Part shown: positions 1 through 9,119 of the stretch, piece after piece
Numbering within the stretch: the first letter of the stretch is position 1
Layout: each line of letters opens with the position of its first letter
Source of the DNA: Pyrodictium sp.
Lineage (GTDB): Archaea; Thermoproteota; Thermoprotei_A; Sulfolobales; Pyrodictiaceae
Direction of reading: 5' to 3'
NCBI GenBank assembly: GCA_013540595.1
Contig: JABXKE010000002.1
Location: forward strand, 620,050-684,049
Length of the DNA stretch: 64,000 bases
Translations under genes and position numbers: made by a program
Notes under the pieces: model-generated
What the model was told of the DNA's origin: nothing
What the model saw: only the letters and a program-made list of their open reading frames with translations
The model's database searches: none

Positions 1-2
1 TA

Positions 3-1544
3 TACACTAATGTCATAGAGAATATAACATGTACAGAGCACCTATACAACGACTCATCTATAACTGTGAAGGTTCCCCTCCGCGAGTACACGGTCAACCT
101 TACATTTGTAGACGAAGACATAGGCTTGCCGCCACAAGCAGTACTACATATCATATTAGCAAACACGTATACAAACCAAAAGTTTGAATACAATGTAACA
201 GTCACTAACCGCATAGGACAATTATCCATAAAGCTGAAAGCTGGAGAGTATAATGTCTCAGTTATTGATACCAGTGGAAAACTCTACAAAGACTTCACAT
301 TTAAACTAGATGTCTATAACAATACTAGCCAGAAAGTAATATTGGAGCGAAAACCAATAAGAGTAATCGTAACAGTAAACTCGGAATATAAGCCAAAGAC
401 TACAGATACAATGATACTAGAAATCGTAGATGCATTAACAGGTAAGATAGTGTTCAGAGACCATTACGATGCACCACGTAGTGATGCACCAGTAATAACA
501 CAATTTGATACAACCTACCGCGGCAAAGCCATTCTCAGAATCACATTTAAGGCACCTGAAGCAGAGATGATGCCCTACTACGAAAATGTTGTCCAAAACA
601 TCCGACTCTATAATGAGCTTGAATATGTAGAGGTAACTCTTCAGCCTAAGAAGTATAAGCTAGAAATAAGCGTAAGAGATGAGAACGGACACCCAGTAAA
701 TGCAAATATAATTATAAAAAGTGCTGAAGGCGAGAAAGTAGCAGAGTTTGCTGGAAGATCCTTAGCTTCAACCTTTGTAACGCGTGGTGAGTACACCGTA
801 ATTATTGATCCATCACCAATAAACATGACTGGTATTAGACTCTATGAGAATAAGACTATTAGAATTGAAGTATACAAGGACATAAGCATTTCTGTAACAC
901 TGAAGAAGTTACGCGAGTTCATATCTATAACACTTGTAGATCCCTTTACACTGAACGGAGGCATAATGGATAATGTTACAATATACCTTGACGGGGCATT
1001 TTACAAGAAAGTAACAAGGGCAGCACAAAAGATGACCGTAAGGATACCAGTACTCATTAAAGGATCGAAGCTTAGTATTAAACCTGAGACTAAGAGGATA
1101 TACACAGAGGTACAACGTGAGATTCTAGTCCAAGATAACGGCACTGTAGTCAGCCTAGAGCGTAGAATGTATACTATAAAGCTTGTCGTCATAGACGATG
1201 AGGGTAATGGTGTTAAAGCTGCATCAGTAAACGTGCAAGGGATAGATGTTACTTACATGTCATCTTCGGTAACAGATGTTGACGGGCTTGCCACCCTAAT
1301 GCTGCCTTACGGCACCTACAACATCCAAGTGACTGCGAGAGAATATGATGACTACCAGTTATCCGGGTTCACAGTCACAGGAGACGCTACAGTGAGCATA
1401 ATACTGAGACCGAAACCCTTCACAATACTCAAAAGATACTTAAACATAATATCTGCAGTAATATTCGCTACAGTCCTACTAGTCTTCGCGAGAATATACT
1501 TCAAGAAGATACTAGAAAAGCTAGCTACTGAGGAGGAGTTCTAG
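3..1544 (+). CDS. Surface protein with regulatory-like beta repeats, C-terminal anchor (5' partial)
   Basis: The reading frame is open to the left edge of the window: codons from base 3 run without a stop into the GTG at 66, so the true start lies outside. The protein is a string of beta-rich segments resembling carboxypeptidase regulatory-like or Ig-like repeats, best seen near the end where a segment typical of that fold (VVIDDEGNGVKAASVNVQG) is followed by GLATLMLPYGTYNIQV. About 20 hydrophobic residues then form one membrane helix, followed by a short Lys-rich cytoplasmic tail. This is the plan of an extracellular protein anchored at its C-terminus. No catalytic motif is visible, so the specific role is unknown. 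Family assignment is by pattern only. Confidence 0.75.
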   Translation, partial: YTNVIENITCTEHLYNDSSITVKVPLREYTVNLTFVDEDIGLPPQAVLHIILANTYTNQKFEYNVTVTNRIGQLSIKLKAGEYNVSVIDTSGKLYKDFTFKLDVYNNTSQKVILERKPIRVIVTVNSEYKPKTTDTMILEIVDALTGKIVFRDHYDAPRSDAPVITQFDTTYRGKAILRITFKAPEAEMMPYYENVVQNIRLYNELEYVEVTLQPKKYKLEISVRDENGHPVNANIIIKSAEGEKVAEFAGRSLASTFVTRGEYTVIIDPSPINMTGIRLYENKTIRIEVYKDISISVTLKKLREFISITLVDPFTLNGGIMDNVTIYLDGAFYKKVTRAAQKMTVRIPVLIKGSKLSIKPETKRIYTEVQREILVQDNGTVVSLERRMYTIKLVVIDDEGNGVKAASVNVQGIDVTYMSSSVTDVDGLATLMLPYGTYNIQVTAREYDDYQLSGFTVTGDATVSIILRPKPFTILKRYLNIISAVIFATVLLVFARIYFKKILEKLATEEEF

Positions 1545-1559
1545 CCCATACTAGGGACG

Positions 1560-1569
1560 TTTTTATACG
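1560..1569 (+). promoter_or_regulatory. Probable TATA box for the coiled-coil gene
   Basis: A T-rich stretch reading TTTTTATACG lies in the 84-base gap between the surface-protein gene and the ATG at 1629. Archaeal TATA boxes sit about 25 bases before transcription starts, which would give a short leader here. A GGGTGA sequence just before the ATG could serve as ribosome binding site. Inferred from sequence only. Confidence 0.4.
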
Positions 1570-1628
1570 TCTTCTATCCACAAATTCTCCTAGGGACACG
1601 AAGGCCTAGATGAGTAGAGGGTGACGCG

Positions 1629-2054
1629 ATGGAGAGTGGCGTTAGAGTATTCAACAACATGCAAGAAGTCATAAAGTACGTTGACAACGAGCTGACAGAG
1701 TATAGGAAGAAGCTAGGAGAATTATTGCGTGTCATTGAGGAGCTTAGAGCACGTAAGGAACACGAGGATAAGCTGAAGAGGCTTATTGAGAGCATAACTG
1801 GCAAAGCTGCGGAAGAGGCTGCTAGAGAAGTCACAGTGAGACTTGAGAAGATAACGCTGTCAGTAAACCCTTCAGCAGCAACAGAGCTAAGCTACTTTGA
1901 GGAGTTAGCAGAGCACATAAACTCTAAAGTTACAAGATTGACTGCGATAAAGAAGGACTTAGAGAAGCTTGCAAGTATAGATGTAGAAGCTAAGGTGATT
2001 GTGTTCCTGCACGATGGCCTACCAACAGCCCTAATAATAAAGACTGTACCCTAA
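1629..2054 (+). CDS. Small coiled-coil protein, function unknown
   Basis: This 141-residue protein is almost wholly helical and charged. Heptad-like segments rich in Glu, Lys and Leu run through residues 10-65 and again near 90-125. It has no signal peptide, membrane segment, cysteine pair or catalytic motif that I recognise. The ATG is preceded by GGGTGACG, a usable Shine-Dalgarno sequence. It stands alone between a surface-protein gene and the glycan cluster. It could be a structural or scaffolding protein, but no function is claimed. Codon use matches its neighbours. Confidence 0.65.
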   Translation: MESGVRVFNNMQEVIKYVDNELTEYRKKLGELLRVIEELRARKEHEDKLKRLIESITGKAAEEAAREVTVRLEKITLSVNPSAATELSYFEELAEHINSKVTRLTAIKKDLEKLASIDVEAKVIVFLHDGLPTALIIKTVP

Positions 2055-2084
2055 ACTGGCTAAGTTGACCTCTACTATCTATTT

Positions 2085-3026
2085 TTGCGTGTGAAGGGTC
2101 TCAAATTGTTGTATGGCATATTGCCCGACTGGGTTAGTGAGGGTTTCCAAGCGGTTCTCTCGGCTTCGCCAAGAAATGTTCTTGTAGCAGTCATTTTCTA
2201 TCTTACATCTATTCTATTGTATATGGCTAGGATTGTGGCTATATTCTCGCGTCTTGGATACCACATAAAGCCACAGCACGCTGCTAAGGCGCACCTCACA
2301 ACCATACTTGTAAACAACTTGACGCCTCTTTCCAGAGCTGGTGGGGAGGCTGCACGTATAGCTTATATATACTCGCATTATCCACGTATTCCTCTTGCAG
2401 TCCTCTTTAGCGCTATTGCGACAGAAAGATTAACTGACAGCATAAGCATAACGCTTTTAGCTCTACTGGCTGTCGCCTTAGGTTTATTCACAGCAAGAGA
2501 GGCTTGGGCCATCCTAGTCTTGGCGTTTCTAACTATGATAGGATTTATTCTTGTTAGACACTACTGGGACAAGCTCATGCAGAAAGCCGCTGAAAAGCTG
2601 CCTGAAAAGTATCGGGCAAAGATACTTAGTGAGGATTCACCATCAAATATAATGCAAAATATTCTTCAAGATAAACTCCTTCTCGTCACATGTATATCTA
2701 TAGGGTTAGCAATATGGGTTCTAGACGCGGCAAGGCTTTATAGCATAATAACCGGCTTAGGCCATGAAATAGAGTTTAGTAGAGTTATAGCAGTAACAAT
2801 ACTTTACCTCGTACTAGGCCTTTTCGCTTTCACACCTGGAGGCTTAGGGATCATAGAGGGCGGTCTTACCGCGATACTAACAACATTGGGTCTCCCCGCA
2901 AGTAAAGCTGTTGCTGCGACCTTAATAGAGAGACTTATATCCTACGGACTAGGTACTATGCTAGGGGCTTTAGTAGTATTAATTGAGGGCGGAAGACAAG
3001 CATGGAGACGCTTAAGATTGCAATAG
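2085..3026 (+). CDS. Lysylphosphatidylglycerol synthase-TM / flippase-like membrane protein
   Basis: A 313-residue membrane protein with about eight hydrophobic helices, ending in a Gly-rich helix (FTPGGLGIIEGGLTAIL) that is characteristic of the UPF0104/LPG_synthase_TM family (AglD2/MprF-TM-like). In bacteria and archaea such proteins are linked to lipid or glycolipid translocation. The conserved NNLTPLSRAGGEAAR segment near residue 80 also fits the family. The frame can start at TTG 2085 or GTG 2091; neither has a clear ribosome site. It overlaps the next gene, a glycosyltransferase, by 25 bases, suggesting cotranslation and a shared role in building surface glycolipid. Substrate unknown. 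Confidence 0.75.
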   Translation: MRVKGLKLLYGILPDWVSEGFQAVLSASPRNVLVAVIFYLTSILLYMARIVAIFSRLGYHIKPQHAAKAHLTTILVNNLTPLSRAGGEAARIAYIYSHYPRIPLAVLFSAIATERLTDSISITLLALLAVALGLFTAREAWAILVLAFLTMIGFILVRHYWDKLMQKAAEKLPEKYRAKILSEDSPSNIMQNILQDKLLLVTCISIGLAIWVLDAARLYSIITGLGHEIEFSRVIAVTILYLVLGLFAFTPGGLGIIEGGLTAILTTLGLPASKAVAATLIERLISYGLGTMLGALVVLIEGGRQAWRRLRLQ

Positions 3027-4243
3027 CGTCTGACTGGTTCTACCCGAAAATAGGTGGTATTGAGACTCACATACACGAGCTAGCCCTTAATCTCCTCCGA
3101 TTAGGCCATGAACCACACATAATAACCCACGACTACAGAAAATACGATGGAGCATACCCAAGAGACACTATACTCCCGTACAAGGTGCATAGATTCAGCG
3201 GTCTCGTCTACTTGAAGAAGCTTCATGTAAGCCTTGGCCCGGGAATGCTTTGGAGCATCAATAAACTCTACAAGAGGGAGAAATACGACTTAACACACGT
3301 CCATAGCATATACTCTCCTCTAGCCATAGCTGTGGCTAACCTCTCGAGAGGGATAAGAGAGGTCCCCGTGGTAGCGACAAACCACTCGCTATTCTCGTGG
3401 GACAACATGCTTGCTCGTCTTGGCCTTAGACTGTTAAGGTACTGGCTTAAGAGGATAGACGTCCACATCGCTGTTAGCCGTATAGTCTACAATGACACAA
3501 TCAAGATTATCGGAAGGAACGGTACAAGTCCACGTGTCCTCTTGATACCAAACGCTATAGATACAAGTTTTTGGCGTCCACCAGAGCCCGGCGAGAGGGA
3601 TAAGGCTAGGAGGCGTCTAGGACTCAGCAGAGACAGCCTTGTTGTAGGTGTCGTGGGGAGATTTACGAGGAGGAAGATGATACACGAGGCACCACGCATA
3701 GTCTACAATGCTTGGAGGATGCTTAATACACAGAGAAAAATTACGCTAGTAATCGCGGGCGATGGGGAGCTCAGAAGGCTAGTTGAAGAAGAGGCTTCAA
3801 AGTATTCTAGGCCGCCAGACTACACTGTGAAGATGACCGGGTTTGTGCCACGAGAAGAGCTACGAGACATTTACTGGGCTAGTGACCTAGTCCTCATACC
3901 CTCAAAATACGAGTCGTTCTCTATTACAGCGCTCGAAGCAGTAGCTACGGGGAGAGTAGTTGTTGGTTTTTCGGGCTCCGGAGTAGTAGACATTGTAGAG
4001 TCAACAGGTGCTGGCGCAATAGCTAGAGGCTCTGTAGAGGCCTCCAAGGCTATAGCTAGCCTCCTCATGGACGAGGACAGACGTATAAGAGCAGGGCTCA
4101 ACGGCGTAAAGATGGTCCAGCAACACTTCTCCTGGGGCACAGTTATACACAAGATACTAGACGCCTACAAGTTAGCACTAGACAACAGTAGTGATGATAG
4201 GAGGTTCCTCCTCTACAAAGCCTGGAGGAAAATAAGGCCTTGA
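3002..4243 (+). CDS. GT4-family glycosyltransferase (PIG-A/GPI-GlcNAc transferase-like)
   Basis: A 413-residue GT-B fold enzyme that transfers a sugar from a nucleotide-sugar donor at the cytoplasmic membrane face. The N-terminus (DWFYPKIGGIETHIHELA) is the classic GT4 acceptor-side loop. The C-terminal half carries a donor-binding segment (VVGRFTRRKM, then VIAGDGELR) and the EX7E motif within YESFSITALEAVATG near residue 305. Length is usual for GT4. It overlaps the flippase-like gene upstream and the deacetylase downstream (4-base TTGA overlap), so the three are probably one operon for a surface or lipid-linked glycan. Donor and acceptor cannot be read from sequence. Confidence 0.88.
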   Translation: METLKIAIASDWFYPKIGGIETHIHELALNLLRLGHEPHIITHDYRKYDGAYPRDTILPYKVHRFSGLVYLKKLHVSLGPGMLWSINKLYKREKYDLTHVHSIYSPLAIAVANLSRGIREVPVVATNHSLFSWDNMLARLGLRLLRYWLKRIDVHIAVSRIVYNDTIKIIGRNGTSPRVLLIPNAIDTSFWRPPEPGERDKARRRLGLSRDSLVVGVVGRFTRRKMIHEAPRIVYNAWRMLNTQRKITLVIAGDGELRRLVEEEASKYSRPPDYTVKMTGFVPREELRDIYWASDLVLIPSKYESFSITALEAVATGRVVVGFSGSGVVDIVESTGAGAIARGSVEASKAIASLLMDEDRRIRAGLNGVKMVQQHFSWGTVIHKILDAYKLALDNSSDDRRFLLYKAWRKIRP

Positions 4244-4980
4244 AACAGCAGAGGATAGCAGTATTATCATTCGATGTTGAGCAAGACACCCCACCATTCT
4301 CTAATACGTGGAGAGGAGTCGAAGAAGGGCTACCACGAGTAGCACAGCTTCTCGAAGAGAAGAAGGTCAAGGCTACATTCTTCTTTACAGGCGAAGCACT
4401 CAAACGCTACCCTAACAAAGCAAGAGAACTCTACGACTCTGGCCACGAGATAGGAGTCCACGGCTATAAGCACGAGAGACTAGACAGGCTAGATCACGAC
4501 ACAGCCTGCAAGACTATAACTAAGGCCACAAATATAGCACGCCAAGTAGTAGGCGAGGTCTACGGCTTCCGTGCACCAAACCTACAACTACCACTCCAAC
4601 TCCTCAAATGCCTAGAATACAACAGCTACACCTATGACTCCTCCCTAGCCGCCTACAAGCCACCATTCATACGCAAACCAATGCACATGGGCCCGCTCTT
4701 AGAGATACCAGTAACAGTCACATCATCAATACTAAGACTGCCCTGGCCAATACAAGCACAGATACACAAGCACCTGAGCAGTATACGTGTATACTTCAGC
4801 CACCCATGGGAGTACACTAGAGTCAAGAGAGTAGGGATAAGACTAGACATTAGCATGAACACTGGAGACAAGGCGCTCACACTCCTAGAGAAGCTAATAG
4901 ACTACCTGACCACAAACAACTTCAAGATAACAACAGCACACGAGCTAGCAAAACAGCTACTAAGAAACACTACTACTTAA
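4240..4980 (+). CDS. Polysaccharide deacetylase (NodB homology)
   Basis: A 246-residue NodB-fold enzyme expected to remove N-acetyl groups from a glycan, using a metal held by Asp-His-His. Visible motifs are FDVEQD near the start (catalytic and metal Asp), HEIGVHGYKHERLD near residue 72 (the two His ligands) and FRAPN near 112 (motif 3). Start is TTG overlapping the previous stop by four bases, so translation is coupled to the glycosyltransferase. No signal peptide is seen, which implies action inside the cell, perhaps on a GlcNAc-lipid intermediate as in GPI-like pathways where a GlcNAc transferase is followed by a de-N-acetylase. That pairing is inference. Confidence 0.85.
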   Translation: MKQQRIAVLSFDVEQDTPPFSNTWRGVEEGLPRVAQLLEEKKVKATFFFTGEALKRYPNKARELYDSGHEIGVHGYKHERLDRLDHDTACKTITKATNIARQVVGEVYGFRAPNLQLPLQLLKCLEYNSYTYDSSLAAYKPPFIRKPMHMGPLLEIPVTVTSSILRLPWPIQAQIHKHLSSIRVYFSHPWEYTRVKRVGIRLDISMNTGDKALTLLEKLIDYLTTNNFKITTAHELAKQLLRNTTT

Positions 4981-5620
4981 CCCTTCCCCCCTTAACAGCT
5001 TCAATACAGACAAACCCCTTCCCCTCAACATCACTACTAGGCTCCTCCCTCCTCGGACGCTCACCAGGCTCAAAAGACAAGGCACCAAGCCTACGCACTA
5101 CACGAAGACCCATAGAAACCAGGAGCTCCTCTACCTCCCTGACACTATAGAAACGAGCAAAAGAATAAAATGGATGTCCTTTCCTCGCTTCTTCAATATA
5201 GTGTCTCCCCCAAGCAGAGTCCCTAGGCACAATACACACGATAACGCTACCTCTCCTCTTAACAGCCCTTGAAGCCTCAAGAATAAGCCTAGCCGGATCA
5301 TCAGCAAAACACAGCGTGACAATGACTATTACACAATCCAGAGACCCAGAGCGTACAGGGAGACTCTCTCCTACACCCTGAACACCCTCAACACCCCGGC
5401 TACGAGCAATACGGAGCATCGAGATAGAGGGGTCAACGCCAAAGAATACTCCAAGCCTCGACGCGAAATACCCTGAGCCCACGCCTACCTCAAGACACCA
5501 GCAACTCCTACAAACAAGTCTCTCTACAACACGGAGCTCATTCTCTGCTATCACTGGGTTCCTCAAATACCATGAATCATACCTATACGCATACCTGTCA
5601 AAGAGACTAGCAGTAGACAA
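4973..5620 (-). CDS. SAM-dependent class I methyltransferase (type 11)
   Basis: A 215-residue Rossmann-fold methyltransferase. SAM-binding motif I is LEVGVGSGYFASRLG near residue 42, followed by an acidic strand end (FFGVDPS) and the motif IV-like segment GSLDCVIVIVTLCF, as in UbiE/type 11 enzymes. The N-terminal FDRYAYRYDSWY is typical of this class. Start is TTG. Its 3' end overlaps the deacetylase gene by eight bases in convergent orientation. It lies 20 bases downstream of the deacetylase-family (HDAC) stop on the same strand. Substrate cannot be inferred. Confidence 0.82.
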   Translation of the reverse strand: MSTASLFDRYAYRYDSWYLRNPVIAENELRVVERLVCRSCWCLEVGVGSGYFASRLGVFFGVDPSISMLRIARSRGVEGVQGVGESLPVRSGSLDCVIVIVTLCFADDPARLILEASRAVKRRGSVIVCIVPRDSAWGRHYIEEARKGHPFYSFARFYSVREVEELLVSMGLRVVRRLGALSFEPGERPRREEPSSDVEGKGFVCIEAVKGGRVK

Positions 5621-5640
5621 AGCAGAGTACCTAGCCCCAG

Positions 5641-6541
5641 CTATACTCCAAGCTCCCTACGCAACACCCTCAAGTTCTCACGGTACTGTGACCAGATATA
5701 CGCGCTACTAGTAGTCTCCCTATCACTCACAGGGTCATCACCGCCCAGCAACGCTGCTAGAAAAGCTGGCCACCCACGCTCAAGCCCAACACTATACCCA
5801 CCTTCAAACACTACTACAACACCTTTCGGGTTGAAGGCCTCCAGAAACGTTCTCCCAACATAGTAGTATGAAGCACTTGTAGCCCTCAAATATCCAAGTC
5901 CATCACTTATATAAGCGTCAAACCCAGCACTAAACACTATGTAGTCAGCACTCCTCAGCCCAACCCCCTTAAGAATTTCTACTGCCTCGTCTATCGCGTC
6001 CCTATACACGTCATCGCCAGCACCAGGAGGTAAAACAACATTAACCTTAGTACCCTTCCCCGCCCCCTCACCAGTCTGCCAAGGCCACCCAGTACCAGGA
6101 TATATCGTGGAGGGATCCTGGTGTATATCAACATGGTACACACGGCGGTCAGAATAAAGGATCTCCTGTGTCCCATTCCCATGGTGCAAATCGAAGTCAA
6201 CAACCAAGACACTGTGCCCCCTATCTGCTAAGAGAACAGAGGCAAGAGCAGAGCCATTAAACACACAGAAGCCCAGCGTGGGAGCACCCATTGCTGCCCC
6301 CTTCCTGCCAGCATGGTGCCCCGGGGGCCTCCCAAGGACAACAGCTACAAGCCCACTCTCCCTAGTTACAGCTTCAACAGCGTCACGGACACTAGCCAGT
6401 ACTGCGAGGGCAGCATCATAAGTATATTCCATGACGTAGGTGTCAGAGTCAAACATTACTCTACCACTACGTGAAGCCTTCTCAACAGCTTCAACATAGC
6501 TAGCATCGTGAATACGTAAGGCTAAACCCTTATCCCTAGCA
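5641..6541 (-). pseudogene. HDAC/AcuC-family deacetylase, 5' end missing
   Basis: A zinc-dependent deacetylase of the histone deacetylase/acetoin utilisation family. The catalytic parts are intact: RPPGHHAG (His pair), DFDLHHGNGTQE and GFDAYISDGLG (metal ligands), and GGYS (catalytic Tyr). The first in-frame ATG (6456) lies too far inside the family. Reading upstream from it the frame still encodes family sequence (IHDASYVEAVEKASRSG, then DSDTYVM) up to about 6541, but no start codon is present there. Beyond 6541 the similarity stops abruptly where an NSUN fragment begins on the other strand. Roughly the first 45 residues of the family are absent. It might still be translated from the internal ATG, but the fold would lack its first strand. 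Confidence 0.8.
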
Positions 6542-6826
6542 AGTGGAGCAGGTAGAACTTGTGCAGAGCTCCATAAGAGGATGCTAGCCCAAGCAGTAGA
6601 ACTCCTCAGACCAGGAGGCCGGCTACTCTACACGACATGTAGTGTGCTGCCAGAGGAAGGAGAAGAGGTTGTGGAATGGATTCTCCAGCAGAGAGGAGAC
6701 ATAGAGATTGTGCCACTTCACGGGCCCTATGATGAGTCACCAGTACTACCAGGCACCATGAGGTCGTGGCCGCACAGGCATGGGACTACAGGGTTCTTCT
6801 ACGCCCTACTAGAGAAGAAGACCTAG
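6542..6826 (+). pseudogene. 3' fragment of NOL1/NOP2/Sun RNA m5C methyltransferase
   Basis: Only the C-terminal part of an RNA cytosine-C5 methyltransferase remains. The frame reads SGAGRTCAELHKRM, which matches the region just after the PCSG motif, then LLRPGGRLLYTTCSVLPEE, the family's TCS catalytic-cysteine motif, and ends with FFYALLEKK as in full-length homologues. The SAM-binding domain and the N-terminal RNA-binding part, usually 200 or more residues, are missing. Left of about 6541 the sequence belongs to the HDAC-family gene on the opposite strand. An ATG at 6581 lies inside the conserved domain and would not give an active enzyme. Confidence 0.85.
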
Positions 6827-7026
6827 GCAGAACTTTTCCTGCATTCCTCCTTGTAGGCTTCAACCCCCAAGCTGACTAGTAGATATCCTACACCAGCGGC
6901 TAGTAGTGCTGCAGGAAGACTAGAAGCCTCTACGGTAATGTAGATGCTGGCTGCAAAGAAGCTTACACCAGAAATGATGAGTACTAATGGTATGAGAGAC
7001 TTGAATGCCATGATTTTGAGCCCCAC
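6823..7026 (-). CDS. Small two-helix membrane protein
   Basis: A 67-residue protein with two hydrophobic helices (about residues 10-30 and 36-54) and a short charged tail containing one Cys. It overlaps the NSUN fragment stop by four bases in convergent orientation. It is the last gene of the leftward MoxR/DUF58 operon, 26 bases after the membrane protein at 7053-7796. Function unknown; position suggests a membrane subunit or assembly factor of that system. Confidence 0.6.
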   Translation of the reverse strand: MGLKIMAFKSLIPLVLIISGVSFFAASIYITVEASSLPAALLAAGVGYLLVSLGVEAYKEECRKSSA

Positions 7027-7052
7027 AGCTCTTAGCTGGGAGGACTTGTCTA

Positions 7053-7796
7053 TTAAGGCTTCACTCCTAGGAGAGCCCAGCCAGCAAGGTCGTATACAGA
7101 GTAGGTTATTATGAGGGCTAATAGGCTAACCTCTGACCCATGCTTAGGGCTCCTCGCGGCGAGCTTCATAGCAATAAAGCCTATTAATAACCCGGGAAAG
7201 AGCCATGGACGAGCTAAAACATCGTAAAAGACTAGAGTGTAGACTACATACCTAAACACCTTCCTGGCACTGACTCTTAGCAGGGGGCCCAACAGTTCCC
7301 CTATTCTCACAGTACTAGTTGGCGATGCTGAACGGTAAGAGAGCCCCGCTACAAGCGGTATACTTACAATGTAGAGTATGTTCTTCAGCCCAGCCAGCTC
7401 CGAGGGGCTCGCCCCGCGTATCCTCGCATACGATTCTGTAAATAACACTATGAATGTTGTTGCATACACGGCATACGCTACCGCCAGCAAGTAGTATGCT
7501 AAGTCTCTATGCTCTATGGGTCTTGCACTATACACTACAGCCACAATAGCCTGTACAACAGGGACTAGGGCTATAAGTGGGCTGTGAGTTGCTGCAGCCG
7601 CTAGTAGAGATGAAAACACTGCGAGAACCAGAGAAAGTATGGCCTCGCTAACGTAGTATGCTAGGAGACTTGCAAGAGCAACTGCCAAGCCCGCAACAGC
7701 AAAGCCTTGAGCGCCAACAGCAAGACCGAGCAGGCAACTAGACAGTGACAACCCCACAGCCGCTAAGACGGCCAGTCCACCCTTCTCCACGTGCAA
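7053..7796 (-). CDS. Polytopic membrane protein of the MoxR/DUF58 operon
   Basis: A 247-residue protein with about seven hydrophobic helices and short loops, rich in Ala, Val, Leu and Ser. I recognise no named family. It begins nine bases after the DUF58 gene and is followed closely by a two-helix protein, so it is almost certainly cotranscribed with moxR and DUF58. Many MoxR operons include membrane proteins of this kind, sometimes with transglutaminase domains; none is visible here. Confidence 0.7.
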   Translation of the reverse strand: MHVEKGGLAVLAAVGLSLSSCLLGLAVGAQGFAVAGLAVALASLLAYYVSEAILSLVLAVFSSLLAAAATHSPLIALVPVVQAIVAVVYSARPIEHRDLAYYLLAVAYAVYATTFIVLFTESYARIRGASPSELAGLKNILYIVSIPLVAGLSYRSASPTSTVRIGELLGPLLRVSARKVFRYVVYTLVFYDVLARPWLFPGLLIGFIAMKLAARSPKHGSEVSLLALIITYSVYDLAGWALLGVKP

Positions 7797-7805
7797 CCCC
7801 CCACA

Positions 7806-9086
7806 CTAAGGAGCCAAGCCGGGTACTATGGCTTTCACTAGAGCACCAAGCCTGCTGCTACCCTCAACAAACACTACGGGAGCAACCCTTTCAAGCATGC
7901 TCTTGAGCTGGTACTCGACCTTTAAGGCCTCGAGAACCCTTCTCGCCCTCTCGCTCTTTGGTTCAGGGGAAACAAACAGCACGAGCTTCTTGCCTGGATG
8001 ACTTGCAACTGCCTCAGCGAGCTTCTCTAAGGGGTATTTTTCCAGGAATACACCTGGCCCCGTAATTACTAGTAGTAGGCTTGGGCCCGCATATACCGAG
8101 GACTCTCTGACAGCTCTATAGAACCCTACTCTTCTGCGGGAAGCGTATGGGTCGTAGCTTGATAGCCATGCTGCAAGTCTTTGCACAGCCTTGCCCCCAT
8201 GCTGTGGAGGCTCTATGCGCCACATTTCCCCGTCAAAAATAGTGAATCCCACAACACTACTCCCACGCGCTAAGATCCTTGCTATTGTTAGTGCTATCCT
8301 CATAGCATGGTCTCCAGGAGTATTGCCCGGCTCTCCTATCCACATCTCCCTAGACAAGTCTATGACCATGTGCGTCTTAGCACTTAACTCCACGAGATCC
8401 TCGCGCACCATGAGCTTGCCTGTTCTCGCGGTTGCACTCCACACTATTCTCCGGGGGTCATCGCCGGGGACGTATTCTCTTATCTCGTAAAACTCGAGGC
8501 TAACACCGCGATAGAGTCGAGAATAAACCTCCTCGACGCCGTGCCTTTCAAGCCTAGAACTCACACCCCCGCCACCAACAGTTGAAGGGATTACGTAGAG
8601 GAAGAGCCTCTTGTCGACCACTAGTGTAGCCTCAAACAACCCCAGAGGATCACTAGCCAAAGCCTCTATACGGCCAAGCACGTGGAGCCCTGGCGCGGCC
8701 CTCACCTCGAACTCTACAAGGGTCTCTTCTCCTGGGCCAAGCTCTACAAGGTACTCCTCCGGCTCGACAGTTGCTCGCTGGTCATTACTGGTCTCGCGCA
8801 GTACTACTACAACATCACTGTTACCATTATTTGATGCCCGAACAGTTATTGTTGCTGGCCACCCCTCCTGAACAGTACTTGGCTCGAGACTAGCCTCGAG
8901 CCTCACCATGGTTAGACGCTCGTGCTCCCTCTCAGCGATACCCCTAGAAGTAGCCACTATAGACACTAAGACTAGTGCAGCGGGGAACAGCGCGTCAGGA
9001 GAGACCCCCGCAAAGCCAGCTACGACTAGTAACACAACAATGATGTATAGGGCGTAAGCCTTAGCCGTAGGCTTCACAAGAGACAA
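7806..9086 (-). CDS. DUF58 protein (vWA-like partner of MoxR)
   Basis: A 426-residue protein with two N-terminal membrane helices (about residues 12-45), a cytoplasmic or periplasmic beta-rich segment, then the DUF58 signature near residues 195-225: EFYEIREYVPGDDPRRIVW followed by SATARTGKLMVRE. The C-terminal part resembles a von Willebrand A fold, with DLSREMW at the usual metal-site position. DUF58 proteins are encoded next to MoxR ATPases, which are thought to act as chaperones loading or maturing vWA-type partners. Here moxR lies 33 bases upstream. The specific client is unknown. Confidence 0.88.
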   Translation of the reverse strand: MSLVKPTAKAYALYIIVVLLVVAGFAGVSPDALFPAALVLVSIVATSRGIAEREHERLTMVRLEASLEPSTVQEGWPATITVRASNNGNSDVVVVLRETSNDQRATVEPEEYLVELGPGEETLVEFEVRAAPGLHVLGRIEALASDPLGLFEATLVVDKRLFLYVIPSTVGGGGVSSRLERHGVEEVYSRLYRGVSLEFYEIREYVPGDDPRRIVWSATARTGKLMVREDLVELSAKTHMVIDLSREMWIGEPGNTPGDHAMRIALTIARILARGSSVVGFTIFDGEMWRIEPPQHGGKAVQRLAAWLSSYDPYASRRRVGFYRAVRESSVYAGPSLLLVITGPGVFLEKYPLEKLAEAVASHPGKKLVLFVSPEPKSERARRVLEALKVEYQLKSMLERVAPVVFVEGSSRLGALVKAIVPGLAP

Positions 9087-9119
9087 GACAGAGTCCTCTC
9101 CACAAAGTACACGCTATTG

